Below, one piece after another: positions 17,235 to 24,738 of a stretch of DNA of 27,612 nt. The stretch comes from an uncultured Azohydromonas sp. (GTDB lineage Bacteria > Pseudomonadota > Gammaproteobacteria > Burkholderiales > Burkholderiaceae_C): positions 1-27,612 of the forward strand of contig NZ_CALAOH010000218.1 in NCBI RefSeq assembly GCF_937926365.1, read 5' to 3'. The notes under the pieces were generated by a model. The model saw nothing but the letters and a program-made list of their open reading frames with translations. It made no database searches and was not told the origin of the DNA. The translations under genes were made by a program, and so were the position numbers. How positions within the stretch are numbered: position 1 is the stretch's first letter; each line of letters begins with the position of its first letter.

Positions 17235-17540
17235 TCAGGCCAGGGTGACACCCGCGGCCATGAGGCAGCTCCGCAGCCGCTCCAGCGCCTGCGCCAGGGC
17301 CGCGGCGTCGCCGGCCACGGCGGCGCGCTCACCCTCGCGCGCGGCCTGGCCCAGCGCATGCAGCCCAAAGCTGCCAGCCACGCCGGCGAGCTGGTGCAGC
17401 ACGGCGGCCTGGGCAGCGGCATCGCGGGCCTCCTGGATGTCGCGCCAGCGCTGCGGCAATCCGGCCATGAAGCGCTCGCGCAGCCGCTCCAGCGCGGCCT
17501 GTACCGACGGCGGCGCCTCGGACGGATCAGGCAAGGACAT
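17235..17540 (-). CDS. HPt (histidine phosphotransfer) protein
   Basis: 101 aa, helical. The HPt signature is LHQLAGVAGSFGLHALGQAA with the phosphoacceptor H49; the usual HxLKG lysine is alanine here. It overlaps the receiver gene upstream by 14 bp, so the pair is translationally coupled and probably works together. HPt proteins shuttle phosphate between receiver domains in a phosphorelay. The likely order is histidine kinase and receiver at 17960-19381, then this protein and the single-domain receiver, but direction of flow cannot be read from sequence. The start ATG at 17540 gives the full helical domain. Confidence 0.8.
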   Translation of the reverse strand: MSLPDPSEAPPSVQAALERLRERFMAGLPQRWRDIQEARDAAAQAAVLHQLAGVAGSFGLHALGQAAREGERAAVAGDAAALAQALERLRSCLMAAGVTLA

Positions 17541-17928
17541 GGCGGCCCCGCCCGTGCTCCCAGTACGGCAGGATGTCCTTGGGCAGCGTCATGGGGTCGA
17601 AGGGCTTGACGATCAACCCCGTGGCGCCGTGCTGCAGCAACTGCTCCAGCTCGTCGGGCATGGCCTTGGCCGTCATGAACACCACCGGCACGCCGCGCAT
17701 GCATGGCATCCCGCGCAGCGCGGCCAGGGTTTCGGGGCCACTGAGGTCGGGCATCATCACGTCCAGCAGCACCAGGTCGGGCCGGAACACCGGCGCCTGC
17801 TGCAACGCGCTGCGCCCGCCGGGGCACATGCACACGTCGTAGCCGCCCACCGTGGTCAGGCTGAATTCCAGAATCATGCGGATGTCGGCGTCGTCCTCGA
17901 CGCACATCACGCGGCGCAGCTCGCTCAT
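17527..17928 (-). CDS. Single-domain response regulator (receiver only)
   Basis: 133 aa, receiver domain and a short tail. Acidic residues EDD (11-13), phosphoacceptor D56 in LVLLDVMMPDLSG, T in VVFMTAKA and the lysine in IVKPFDPMTL are all present, so it should be phosphorylated. There is no output domain, like CheY or Spo0F, so it acts through protein contacts or as a phosphorelay intermediate. It starts 31 bp after the hybrid kinase and overlaps the HPt gene. The three genes look like one operon. Confidence 0.9.
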   Translation of the reverse strand: MSELRRVMCVEDDADIRMILEFSLTTVGGYDVCMCPGGRSALQQAPVFRPDLVLLDVMMPDLSGPETLAALRGMPCMRGVPVVFMTAKAMPDELEQLLQHGATGLIVKPFDPMTLPKDILPYWEHGRGRHVLA

Positions 17929-17959
17929 CGCGTGCCTCTCTCCTGCTTGCTCTGTCTAT

Positions 17960-19381
17960 CTACCCATGCGGCACCGGCGCGGCCTCGTCCACCGGGAACC
18001 AGATGCTGAACGAGGCCCCGCTGTCCACGTCGTCGGCGGCGATGCGCCCGCCCATGCGCTCCACCAGCATGCGCGTGATGTACAAGCCCAGTCCCGTGCC
18101 GCCCTGGGCGCGGCGATCGGTACCGTCGGCCTGCGAGAACTTCTCGAACATGCGCGCACGAAAGCGTGGGTCGATGCCCGGGCCGCGGTCGCGCACCGTC
18201 ACGCGCGTGCCCTGTGGCGAGGTCCAAAGTTGCACCTGCACCGTTTCGCCCGCGGGCGAATGCTTGATGGCGTTGGACAGCAGGTTGGCCATCACCTGCT
18301 GGAAGCGGTCGGCATCGAGCCGCACCTCCACGGCCGCGGCGTCCAGGCCCTCGGCGGCGAGCTTGACGCCGGCGCGATCGGCATAGCCCTGGTTGGCCGT
18401 GAGCGCCTCGCGCAGCAGCGGCGCCAGCAGCTGCGGGCGCTGGTGCAGCACCAGGCGGTCGCCTTCGAGCTTGGTCAGGTCCAGGATGTCGTCGATGAGC
18501 CGGCTCAGCCGCGTGCCGTTGCGCCGCGCCACGTCCAGCAGCGACAGCGCCGGCGCGGGCAGCGCCCCGGCCGCGCCGCCGGCCAGCAGCCCCAGCGCGC
18601 CCAGCACCGAGGTCAGCGGCGTGCGCAACTCGTGGCTGACGGTGGCCAGGAACTCGTCCTTCATGCGCTCGACCTGGCGCTGCTCGGTGAGGTCGCGCAG
18701 CACCAGCGTGAAATGCACGCGCCCGTGCTCGCGCCATTCGCTCAGGCCCACTTCGGCCTCGAACTCCTCGCCGCCGACGCGGCGCAGCCGGCACTCGCGC
18801 TGCGCCAGCAGCGCGTTGAGCTCCATGCCGAAGAGGGCGCTGCACGGTGCCCCGTTGCCCAGCGGCTCGCCGCGCAGGTCCGCCAGGGTGCGCGCGGCGC
18901 GGTTGAATTCCTCCACGCGGCCGGCCGCGTCCAGCGTCAGCACGGGGTCGAGGATGTTGTCGAGGATGTCGCTCTGGCGCTGCGCCAGCGAGGAGAGCTG
19001 GCCCTGCAGCGCCAGCACGTCGCCGTAGTGGCGCAGCTTGGCCTCCAGCAGGCCCGGGCTCACCGGGCGCGCCAGGAAGTCGTCCGCGCCGTTTTCCAGG
19101 GCGTGGATGAAATGCTCCTCGCCCTGCAGCGAGGAGGTCACGATCACCGGCATCCAGCGCCCGCCATCGAGCTCGCGCATGCGGCGCGTGACCTCGAAGC
19201 CGTCCATGTCGGGCATCAGCAGGTCGAGCAGCACCAGGTCCGGGCGGCAGTGCTGCAACAGCGCCAGCGCCGCCTCGCCGCTGTCGGCGCCCACCGCCAC
19301 GTGGCCCAGCGTCACCACCAGGTCGCACAGCGAACGGCGCGACTCGGCGATGTCGTCGACGACGAGGATCTGCAGTTGCAT
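17960..19381 (-). CDS. Cytosolic receiver-PAS-histidine kinase
   Basis: 473 aa with no membrane segment. An N-terminal receiver domain (1-120; DD at 9-10, phosphoacceptor D53 in LVLLDLLMPDMDG), a PAS-like domain (about 140-235; ILDNILDPVLTLDAAGRVEEFNRAA), HisKA with SHELRTPL, and a HATPase domain (NLLSNAIKHS; DRGPGID; GTGLGLYI). Kinases with an N-terminal receiver take input from another phosphodonor. It heads the minus-strand operon with the lone receiver and HPt genes. The start is the ATG giving MQLQILVVDD, right at the receiver fold. No strong Shine-Dalgarno is visible. Confidence 0.9.
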   Translation of the reverse strand: MQLQILVVDDIAESRRSLCDLVVTLGHVAVGADSGEAALALLQHCRPDLVLLDLLMPDMDGFEVTRRMRELDGGRWMPVIVTSSLQGEEHFIHALENGADDFLARPVSPGLLEAKLRHYGDVLALQGQLSSLAQRQSDILDNILDPVLTLDAAGRVEEFNRAARTLADLRGEPLGNGAPCSALFGMELNALLAQRECRLRRVGGEEFEAEVGLSEWREHGRVHFTLVLRDLTEQRQVERMKDEFLATVSHELRTPLTSVLGALGLLAGGAAGALPAPALSLLDVARRNGTRLSRLIDDILDLTKLEGDRLVLHQRPQLLAPLLREALTANQGYADRAGVKLAAEGLDAAAVEVRLDADRFQQVMANLLSNAIKHSPAGETVQVQLWTSPQGTRVTVRDRGPGIDPRFRARMFEKFSQADGTDRRAQGGTGLGLYITRMLVERMGGRIAADDVDSGASFSIWFPVDEAAPVPHG

Positions 19382-19820
19382 GGGGAAGAAGCAGGGACGG
19401 TCAGGCAAAACAGGCCCGGCCGGGAGGCCAGGATGGGGCGGCATCCTAGGCGGGCCCGGCAGCGCAGCACCGCGGCGCGCGTACATAAAGGCCATGTTTG
19501 ACAAAGCTGTCACAACTCCGGGGCGCACTTGGCCTCTAATGGCGCGCATCGCAGGCCCCGGGCTGTCCTGAAGCGACCCAGCTCCCAACGGCCTGCAGCC
19601 CGCCACGCGGCCGGACGGTTCCAGCCGCCGGGCCCGCCCGCTTTCCTCCCTGGCGCCCAACGGCGCTTTCCCCGCCCGGTGATCCGACGATCATCGGGCG
19701 GATTTTTTCTGCCCCGCCCACGACGGCCGGGCGCAGCCGCCGCCCCGCGCACCTAGCGCATCCCGGGCGCACGCCATTCGATCCAGATCAACAGGCATCG
19801 TCGCGGCACCTTGTCGCGAT
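19382..19820. other. Gene-free stretch upstream of the nifB regulatory sites
   Basis: About 440 bp without a supportable gene; small open frames on both strands have arginine/proline-rich compositions typical of non-coding GC-rich DNA. It contains an inverted repeat TGACA-AAGC-TGTCA at 19499-19512, near which the promoter of the minus-strand kinase operon probably lies, and a plus-strand terminator at 19672-19709. The NifA site begins at 19821. Confidence 0.5.
19672..19709 (+). terminator. Rho-independent terminator with no gene in front of it
   Basis: CCGCCCGGTGA (19672-19682) pairs with TCATCGGGCGG (19691-19701) over 11 bp with a single G-T wobble; the loop is 8 bases, and ATTTTTTC follows. 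It acts on plus-strand transcripts, but the genes before it lie on the minus strand. It may end a small RNA started around 19500-19650, or shield nifB from read-through antisense transcription of the kinase operon. Confidence 0.75.
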
Positions 19821-19836
19821 TGTTCGAATGCTCACA
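19821..19836 (+). promoter_or_regulatory. NifA upstream activator site for nifB
   Basis: A perfect TGT-N10-ACA (TGT at 19821, ACA ending at 19836), the known NifA binding consensus. Its centre is about 78 bp upstream of the transcription start predicted from the sigma-54 promoter that follows, a normal distance for an enhancer site. Confidence 0.85.
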
Positions 19837-19880
19837 TCCGCGCTACGCGCTAAGCCTTTGATTTGATTGTGTTTGCGGGT

Positions 19881-19896
19881 TGGCATGGCTCTGGCA
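19881..19896 (+). promoter_or_regulatory. Sigma-54 (-24/-12) promoter of nifB
   Basis: TGGCATG-GCTC-TGGCA matches the consensus TGGCACG-N4-TTGCA at all but two bases, with the GG and GC pairs 12 bp apart. It begins 53 bp before the nifB start codon, with transcription expected near 19907. Together with the TGT-N10-ACA site it indicates NifA/RpoN control of the nifB run of genes. Confidence 0.85.
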
Positions 19897-19933
19897 ATGG
19901 GAGGCTCACTTTCCGGCATCCCAGAGGCCCGTC

Positions 19934-21517
19934 ATGTCCGACAGCACCGCATTCATTTCGATCGAGGGACTGAAGAAAGGCCGCAAGGCGCTCAGCGAGG
20001 TCCAGGAGACTGCCGCCAGCGGTTGCGGCAGCACCGGTGGTTCCGGCAAGTCCAGCTGCGGCTCTTCCGCCGGCCCCGAGGACATGCCCCCGGAGATCTG
20101 GGACAAGATCAAGAACCATCCCTGCTACTCCGAAGAGGCCCATCACCACTACGCCCGCATGCACGTGGCCGTGGCCCCGGCCTGCAACATCCAGTGCAAC
20201 TACTGCAATCGCAAGTACGACTGCTCCAACGAGTCGCGCCCCGGTGTCGTCAGCCAGAAGCTCACGCCTGATCAGGCCGTCAAGAAGGTGCTGGCCGTGG
20301 CCAGCGAGATTCCGCAGATGACGGTGCTGGGCATCGCCGGCCCCGGCGACGCGCTGGCCAACCCCAAGAAAACCTTCGACACCTTCCGCATGCTCGCGGA
20401 GCAGGCCCCCGACATCAAGCTGTGCCTGTCCACCAACGGCCTGGCGCTGCCGGAGATGGTCGATGAGATCTGCAAGTACAACATCGACCACGTCACGATC
20501 ACCATCAACATGGTCGATCCGGCCGTGGGCGAGAAGATCTACCCCTGGATCTTCTGGGACCACAAGCGCGTCACCGGCTATGAGGCCGCCCGCATCCTGC
20601 ACGAGCAGCAGATGAAGGGCCTGGAGATGCTCACCGCGCGCGGCGTGCTCACCAAGATCAACTCCGTGCTCATCCCCGGCATCAACGACGAGCACCTGTT
20701 GGAGGTCAACCGCGAGGTCAAGAAGCGCGGCGCCTTCCTGCACAACATCATGCCGCTGATCTCCGAGCCCGAGCACGGCACGTACTTCGGCCTCAACGGC
20801 CAGCGCGGCCCCAGCGCGCAGGAACTCAAGGCCGTGCAGGACGCCTGCATGGGCGGCGCCAATCTCATGCGCCACTGCCGCCAGTGCCGCGCCGACGCCG
20901 TGGGGCTGCTCGGCGAGGACCGCTCCGACGAGTTCACGCTCGACAAGATCGAGCAGATGGAGATCGTCTACGACCTCGACAAGCGCCGCGCCTACCAGCA
21001 GTCGGTGGAGGCCGAGCGCCAAGCCCAGCACGAGGCCAAGGAGGCCGCGCTGGCCGCCAGTGCCCGAGACGACGGCGTCGATGCCGACATGAAGGTGCTC
21101 ATCGCCGTGGCCACCGAGGGCCATGGCAAGGTCAACCAGCACTTCGGCCACGCCACCGAGTTCCAGATCTACGAGGTTTCCAAGGCGCAGGCCACCTTCG
21201 TCGGCCACCGCCGCGTGGACCTGTACTGCCAGGGCGGCTTCGGCGAGGACGAGCAGCTGCCCTCGATCGTCAGCGCCATCAACGACTGCCACGCCGTGCT
21301 GGTGTCCAAGATCGGTGCTTGCCCGCGCGACGAACTCACCGCCGCCGGCATCGAGCCCGTGGACCGGTACGCGCACGAGTTCATCGAGAAGGCGGCCCTT
21401 TCCTGGTTCGCCGAGTACCGCCAGCGCATCGCCCGTGGCGAGATCACCCACCAGCCGCGCGGCGACGCGCGCATCCGCCAAGGCGCCTACACGGGCGGCG
21501 CCGAAGCCGCGGCCTGA
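19934..21517 (+). CDS. nifB: Nitrogenase cofactor biosynthesis protein NifB
   Basis: Radical-SAM enzyme that builds the 8Fe-9S-carbide NifB-co, precursor of the iron-molybdenum cofactor. 527 aa, the length of the two-domain form. The SAM cluster motif is ACNIQCNYC (C84, C88, C91), followed by other NifB landmarks (GIAGPGDALANP; TITINMVDP; MPLISEPEHGTYFG; CRQCRADAVG). From M386 a NifX/NafY-like domain follows (MKVLIAVATEGHGKVNQHFG). The start is the ATG of MSDSTAF, with AGAGG upstream. An earlier in-frame TTG falls inside the sigma-54 promoter and is excluded. The ferredoxin gene begins 37 bp downstream, the first of a tight run of co-oriented genes. Confidence 0.97.
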   Translation: MSDSTAFISIEGLKKGRKALSEVQETAASGCGSTGGSGKSSCGSSAGPEDMPPEIWDKIKNHPCYSEEAHHHYARMHVAVAPACNIQCNYCNRKYDCSNESRPGVVSQKLTPDQAVKKVLAVASEIPQMTVLGIAGPGDALANPKKTFDTFRMLAEQAPDIKLCLSTNGLALPEMVDEICKYNIDHVTITINMVDPAVGEKIYPWIFWDHKRVTGYEAARILHEQQMKGLEMLTARGVLTKINSVLIPGINDEHLLEVNREVKKRGAFLHNIMPLISEPEHGTYFGLNGQRGPSAQELKAVQDACMGGANLMRHCRQCRADAVGLLGEDRSDEFTLDKIEQMEIVYDLDKRRAYQQSVEAERQAQHEAKEAALAASARDDGVDADMKVLIAVATEGHGKVNQHFGHATEFQIYEVSKAQATFVGHRRVDLYCQGGFGEDEQLPSIVSAINDCHAVLVSKIGACPRDELTAAGIEPVDRYAHEFIEKAALSWFAEYRQRIARGEITHQPRGDARIRQGAYTGGAEAAA

Positions 21518-21554
21518 CCTCCACCAGCCCCGTCACCCAAGCAGGAGCTACACC

Positions 21555-21749
21555 ATGGCCTACAAGATCATTGCTTCCCAGTGCTCCGGCTGCTCGGCCT
21601 GCGAGCCCGAGTGCCCCAACACGGCCATCCGCGAGAAGGGCGGCACCTTCGTCATCGACCCGTCCAAGTGCACCGAGTGCGAAGGCCAATACGACTCGCC
21701 GCAATGCGTGGCCGTGTGCCCGGTGGACGGCTGCATCAAGAAGGTCTGA
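21555..21749 (+). CDS. fdxN: 2[4Fe-4S] ferredoxin, nif-associated
   Basis: 64 aa. Two cysteine clusters of the bacterial 2[4Fe-4S] type: CSGCSACEPEC early and CTECEGQYDSPQCVAVC late, the second with the insertion seen in FdxN/FrxA-type ferredoxins near nifB. It carries low-potential electrons, probably to NifB or nitrogenase. A clear AGGAG lies eight bases before the ATG. It is 37 bp after nifB and 12 bp before the next gene, so co-transcribed. The symbol is the usual one for this position; activity is inferred. Confidence 0.93.
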   Translation: MAYKIIASQCSGCSACEPECPNTAIREKGGTFVIDPSKCTECEGQYDSPQCVAVCPVDGCIKKV

Positions 21750-21761
21750 GGAGCAACCAAG

Positions 21762-22145
21762 ATGATCCAACCCAACTTCACCGTGTCGCCCGCGGCGTTG
21801 AAATTCATGCGCCGCATGGTGCGCTTCTCCGACACGCCCACCGGCGGCTTTCGCCTGAAGGTGGCGCCGGGCGGCTGCTCGGGCTACAGCGCCGAGTTCA
21901 GCGTGGAAGCCACGCCGCGCGACGGCGACGCCGAGCAGTCGGTGGAAGGCCTGCGCATGTTCCTGCCCGCCGAGAGCCGCCTGCTGCTCGATGGCGTGAC
22001 CATCGACCACGTGGACACGCCGCTGCAAAGCGGCTTCACCTTCGCCAACACCAAGGGCGGCGCCTGCGGCTGCAGCTCCAGCGGCGACGCGGTCACGCCG
22101 CCGGCCGAGGCCAGCGTGACGCTGTCCTCCATCAAGCGGCTGTGA
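21762..22145 (+). CDS. HesB/IscA-like Fe-S assembly protein (nif-type)
   Basis: 127 aa A-type carrier. Cysteine in APGGCSGYSAEF and the C-terminal pair in GGACGCSSS match the IscA/HesB metal site, and FTVSPAALKFM is the typical N-terminal start. It probably receives or passes Fe-S clusters for nitrogenase or NifB. It is longer at its C-terminus than plain IscA. GAGGAG is eight bases before the start. It lies between the ferredoxin and the TPR-like gene, with 2 bp between its stop and the next ATG. Confidence 0.9.
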   Translation: MIQPNFTVSPAALKFMRRMVRFSDTPTGGFRLKVAPGGCSGYSAEFSVEATPRDGDAEQSVEGLRMFLPAESRLLLDGVTIDHVDTPLQSGFTFANTKGGACGCSSSGDAVTPPAEASVTLSSIKRL

Positions 22146-22147
22146 CG

Positions 22148-22717
22148 ATGGACGCGGCGGCCGACTTCGACACCGCGGTGCTGGGGCTGGCCATGCCGCC
22201 CGGCGTGGAGGAGGCGCTGGCCGAGGCCGGCCGCCGCCGCGCCGACGCCGTGGCGGCGATGGCCGCGCTCATGCGCGCGCAGGCCCTCGCGCCCGACCAC
22301 CCGGCGGTACTGATCGCGCTGTACCGCCACCACTTCTTCGGCCACCGGCTGCATGCGGCGCGCGACATCGCGCGCCAGGCGCTGGTGGTCGGCGCGCGCG
22401 CGCTGCGCCTGCCCGCCGTCTGGCGCCACGTGCGGCCCGAAGCGGTGCCCGGCGCGCGCCACGAACCCGCCGCGCGCTTCTACCTGTTCGTCCTCAAGGG
22501 CTACGCCTACCTGAGCCTGCGCCTGGGCGACGACGTGGAGGCGCGCGACGCGCTGGCGCTGCTGCGCGCGCTCGATCCCGAGGACTGCGTGGGCGCGGCC
22601 CTGCTCGAAGGCGTGCGCCGGCGCGCGCTGCGGGGCGAGGCCGACGACGATGACGACCCGCCCCCCGTGCCGATAGCCACCGGCGCGGGCGCCTGGGCCC
22701 GCCTGGCGCCCGCCTGA
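22148..22717 (+). CDS. Helical TPR-like protein of the nif cluster
   Basis: 189 aa, predicted all-helical, resembling the TPR-containing proteins seen after nifB and its ferredoxin in other proteobacterial nif clusters; I recognise the context more than the sequence. The repeats near 33-75 (AAMAALMRAQALAPDHPAVL) and 115-155 (FYLFVLKGYAYLSLRLGDDV) fit helix-turn-helix pairs. The tail has an acidic DDDDDPPP segment. There are no signal peptide, metal-binding cysteines or catalytic motifs. It might be a scaffold for assembly factors. It starts 2 bp after the HesB-like stop and ends 12 bp before the LRV gene, so it is part of the run. Confidence 0.72.
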   Translation: MDAAADFDTAVLGLAMPPGVEEALAEAGRRRADAVAAMAALMRAQALAPDHPAVLIALYRHHFFGHRLHAARDIARQALVVGARALRLPAVWRHVRPEAVPGARHEPAARFYLFVLKGYAYLSLRLGDDVEARDALALLRALDPEDCVGAALLEGVRRRALRGEADDDDDPPPVPIATGAGAWARLAPA

Positions 22718-22729
22718 AGGAGGCTCCCG

Positions 22730-23518
22730 ATGCACGGCCCAGTGACCACGACGCAGGGCGACATCCCGGCCATCGACTGGCAGGGCGCCCCTCTCGACGA
22801 AGCCACCTGCGGCGCCTGCGCGCATGCCGCGCTGCGCGACAGCGGCGGCTGCGAGCCCGGGCGCTGCTGCATGCAGGACGCCTACGCGCGGCGCATCGAC
22901 CGCTTCTTCCGCACCCACCCGTCGCTTGCCAACGAGCACCTGGCGCACCCGTACTTCGAGGTGCGCGCCATCGCCGCGCGCCACGCGGAACTGTTCCGCC
23001 TGCCCGCGCTGCTGGACGATCCGGACGAGACGGTGCGCATGCAACTGGCGCTGCGCCTGCCGCAGCGGCTGCTGCTGCGCATGGCGAGCGACCCGCACCG
23101 CGAGGTGCGCATCCGCGTGGCGCAGCGCATCGACGCCACGGCGCTGCCCTCGCTGCTGCGCGACCCCGACTACCAGGTGCGCCAGACCGTGGCGCGCCGC
23201 CTGCCCGAAGGGCTGCTGCCGCTGCTGATGCACGACGCGGACCTGCAGGTGCGCCTGGAGGTAGCGCGCCGGGTGCAGATGCCCGCGCTGTGGCGCCTGG
23301 TCGAGGATGCGGCGCCGGAGGTGCGGCGCATCGTGGCCGAGCGGCTGCCCGCGCCGCTGCTGGACGTCCTGGCCGGCGACCCCGACTGGACCGTGCGCTG
23401 GGAGGCCGCCGGCCGCGCCCTGGGCCACGTGCTGGAGCGGCTGCTGGCCGACGAGGAATCCGAGGTGCGCGAGCGTGCCGCCGCGCGCCGTGCTGAACTG
23501 GAGTGCACCCATGGCTGA
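22730..23518 (+). CDS. Leucine-rich repeat variant (LRV) protein with an Fe-S domain
   Basis: 262 aa. N-terminal cysteines C27, C30, C41 and C46/C47 match the small 4Fe-4S cluster domain of the LRV family; the prototype is the Azotobacter vinelandii LRV protein, encoded in its nif region. From about residue 70 a tandem of about 24-residue helical repeats follows (DPxxxVRxxVAxR pattern: PDETVRMQLALRLP, PHREVRIRVAQRI, PDYQVRQTVARRLP, ADLQVRLEVARRV). Its role in nitrogen fixation is unsettled; it may hold or sense an Fe-S cluster. A strong AAGGAGG precedes the ATG. Its stop overlaps nifZ by 8 bp. Confidence 0.88.
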   Translation: MHGPVTTTQGDIPAIDWQGAPLDEATCGACAHAALRDSGGCEPGRCCMQDAYARRIDRFFRTHPSLANEHLAHPYFEVRAIAARHAELFRLPALLDDPDETVRMQLALRLPQRLLLRMASDPHREVRIRVAQRIDATALPSLLRDPDYQVRQTVARRLPEGLLPLLMHDADLQVRLEVARRVQMPALWRLVEDAAPEVRRIVAERLPAPLLDVLAGDPDWTVRWEAAGRALGHVLERLLADEESEVRERAAARRAELECTHG

Positions 23519-23846
23519 CATCGCCCGTGACGACGACACCATCGAGATCGCGCTGCCGCCCCGCTTCCAGATGGGCGAGCGCGTGATCAGCCGCAGCGTG
23601 GTCCGCAACGACGGCACCTACGGCGGCAAGGACATCGGCGCGCTGCTGGTGAACCGCGGCGACGTCGGCTTCGTCCGCTCCATCGGCACCTTCCTGCAGC
23701 AGTTCTACATCTACGCCGTGGAGTTTCCCGAGACCGGACACCAGGTGGGCATGCGCGCCAAGGAGCTGTGCACGCTGGACAACCTGCCCGAAGAGGTGCT
23801 GGCACAACTGGGCGACCGTGCCGGGCTGCTCGACAACCTGCGCTGA
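23511..23846 (+). CDS. nifZ: Nitrogen fixation protein NifZ
   Basis: 111 aa. NifZ assists maturation of the second P-cluster pair of the MoFe protein. Recognised by the core PRFQMGERVISRSVVRNDGT, GDVGFVRSIGTFLQQFYIYA and the tail VGMRAKELCTLD. The start overlaps the LRV stop by 8 bp (ATGGCTGA), a coupled junction. It is followed after 12 bp by the DUF3024-like gene. No oddity is seen. Confidence 0.93.
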   Translation: MADIARDDDTIEIALPPRFQMGERVISRSVVRNDGTYGGKDIGALLVNRGDVGFVRSIGTFLQQFYIYAVEFPETGHQVGMRAKELCTLDNLPEEVLAQLGDRAGLLDNLR

Positions 23847-23858
23847 AGGAGCGCCGGC

Positions 23859-24221
23859 ATGAATGCCGCCGCGACGCTGGGCCCCATCGACGCACCGCCG
23901 CGCAACGACCGTGTGGTCGAGCTCGACGGCGCGCGCATCCGCCGCGCCATCCGCTCGCGCCGGCGCTATCGCTACGTGCAGCCGCGCGTGCAGCGCGAAG
24001 GCCTGGGCTGGCTGGTGGCCAGCCCCAATTGCTCGCGCAACATCGACCCGCACGGCGGCGAGATTCCCGTGGCCTGGCTGGTTCCGGCCAGCCAGAACTG
24101 CTGGCTGCTGCACAAGCGCGACCACGCGCAGGGCTGCTGGGTGCTCAAGAGCGCCGGCGTGACGCTGGCCCAGGCGCTGCGCGAGCTGTGCGACGACCCG
24201 CAACGCGAGTTCTGGCCCTGA
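23859..24221 (+). CDS. Conserved nif-cluster protein, DUF3024-like
   Basis: 120 aa, soluble. The central RYVQPRVQREGLGWLVASPN followed by CSRNIDPHGGEIPVAWL and WLLHKRDHAQGCWVL resembles the small DUF3024-type proteins encoded among nif genes of several proteobacteria; the family assignment is from memory and only moderately firm. No catalytic motif is known. A good AAGGAG precedes the ATG. It ends the nifB run; the next gene lies on the other strand with 52 bp between the two stop codons. No clear terminator is seen there, only short GC-rich repeats. Confidence 0.72.
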   Translation: MNAAATLGPIDAPPRNDRVVELDGARIRRAIRSRRRYRYVQPRVQREGLGWLVASPNCSRNIDPHGGEIPVAWLVPASQNCWLLHKRDHAQGCWVLKSAGVTLAQALRELCDDPQREFWP

Positions 24222-24273
24222 AGCGCCAAGCCGCCCGCGCCGGGCAGCCGCATCGGCCGGGGCGCCCGATCGT

Positions 24274-24705
24274 TCAGCCCTGCACGGCAGGCGGTGGTGC
24301 GCCTTGCCAACGGGCCACGAGCTCGTCGTAACCCGTGGCCGCATCGGGCTCGCGCGTGAAGCGCCAGCCCGGCAGCAGCGCCAGCAGCACCTCCGCCGTG
24401 GTGCGCACGCCGCATCCATATCCCAGGTGGCCGCCCAGCACGCGGCCCTGGGCATCCGACAGGCTCGCATGCAGATGCGAGCCCTTCGCGCCGACGCTGC
24501 CCGACAGCGTCAGCACCTCCAGCGGCCCGGGCAGGACCAAGGTTACATCCGCGCCCGCCAGGCGCAACTGCGCCTCGCCCAGGCTGCCAATGCCGCCCAG
24601 CACGAAGGCGGCCTCGCAGCCGCGTTGCGCCACCGCCGCCTCCAGGGCCCGGCGCAAGTCCGTGCCCGGTTGCAGGCGCAGCGGCCAGTACATCGATGCG
24701 TCCAT
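24274..24705 (-). CDS. PPC/DUF296-domain protein
   Basis: 143 aa with the fold of the plant-and-prokaryote-conserved (PPC, DUF296) domain: YWPLRLQPGTDLRRALE, AAFVLGGIGSLGEAQLRL, PLEVLTLSGSV, HLHASLSDAQGRVLGGHL and TTAEVLLALL. Function in bacteria is unknown; the plant members bind DNA through a separate AT-hook, which is absent here. It is the last gene of the draT-draG run. The start is ATG at 24705; an in-frame alternative at 24735 would begin 3 bp after the draG stop and add ten residues of low information. Neither has a good ribosome-binding site. Confidence 0.85.
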   Translation of the reverse strand: MDASMYWPLRLQPGTDLRRALEAAVAQRGCEAAFVLGGIGSLGEAQLRLAGADVTLVLPGPLEVLTLSGSVGAKGSHLHASLSDAQGRVLGGHLGYGCGVRTTAEVLLALLPGWRFTREPDAATGYDELVARWQGAPPPAVQG

Positions 24706-24738
24706 GCGCGCAGCGTAGCGCGGCCGCGCGGGCAAGCT

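Noticed and set aside
19498..19503. TTGACA as the -35 of a small-RNA promoter
   Set aside because: No -10-like hexamer lies 15-19 bp downstream; the nearest (TCTAAT) is about 31 bp away.
19510..19772. Small open frames in the gap upstream of nifB on both strands
   Set aside because: They are rich in Arg, Gly and Pro, lack ribosome-binding sites, overlap each other and the terminator hairpin, and match no family.
19880..19933. Upstream TTG start for NifB
   Set aside because: It falls inside the sigma-54 promoter and upstream of the predicted transcription start, so it cannot be translated from that transcript.
24222..24273. Terminator between the convergent DUF3024-like and PPC genes
   Set aside because: Only 5-bp stems were found and no T-run on either strand.
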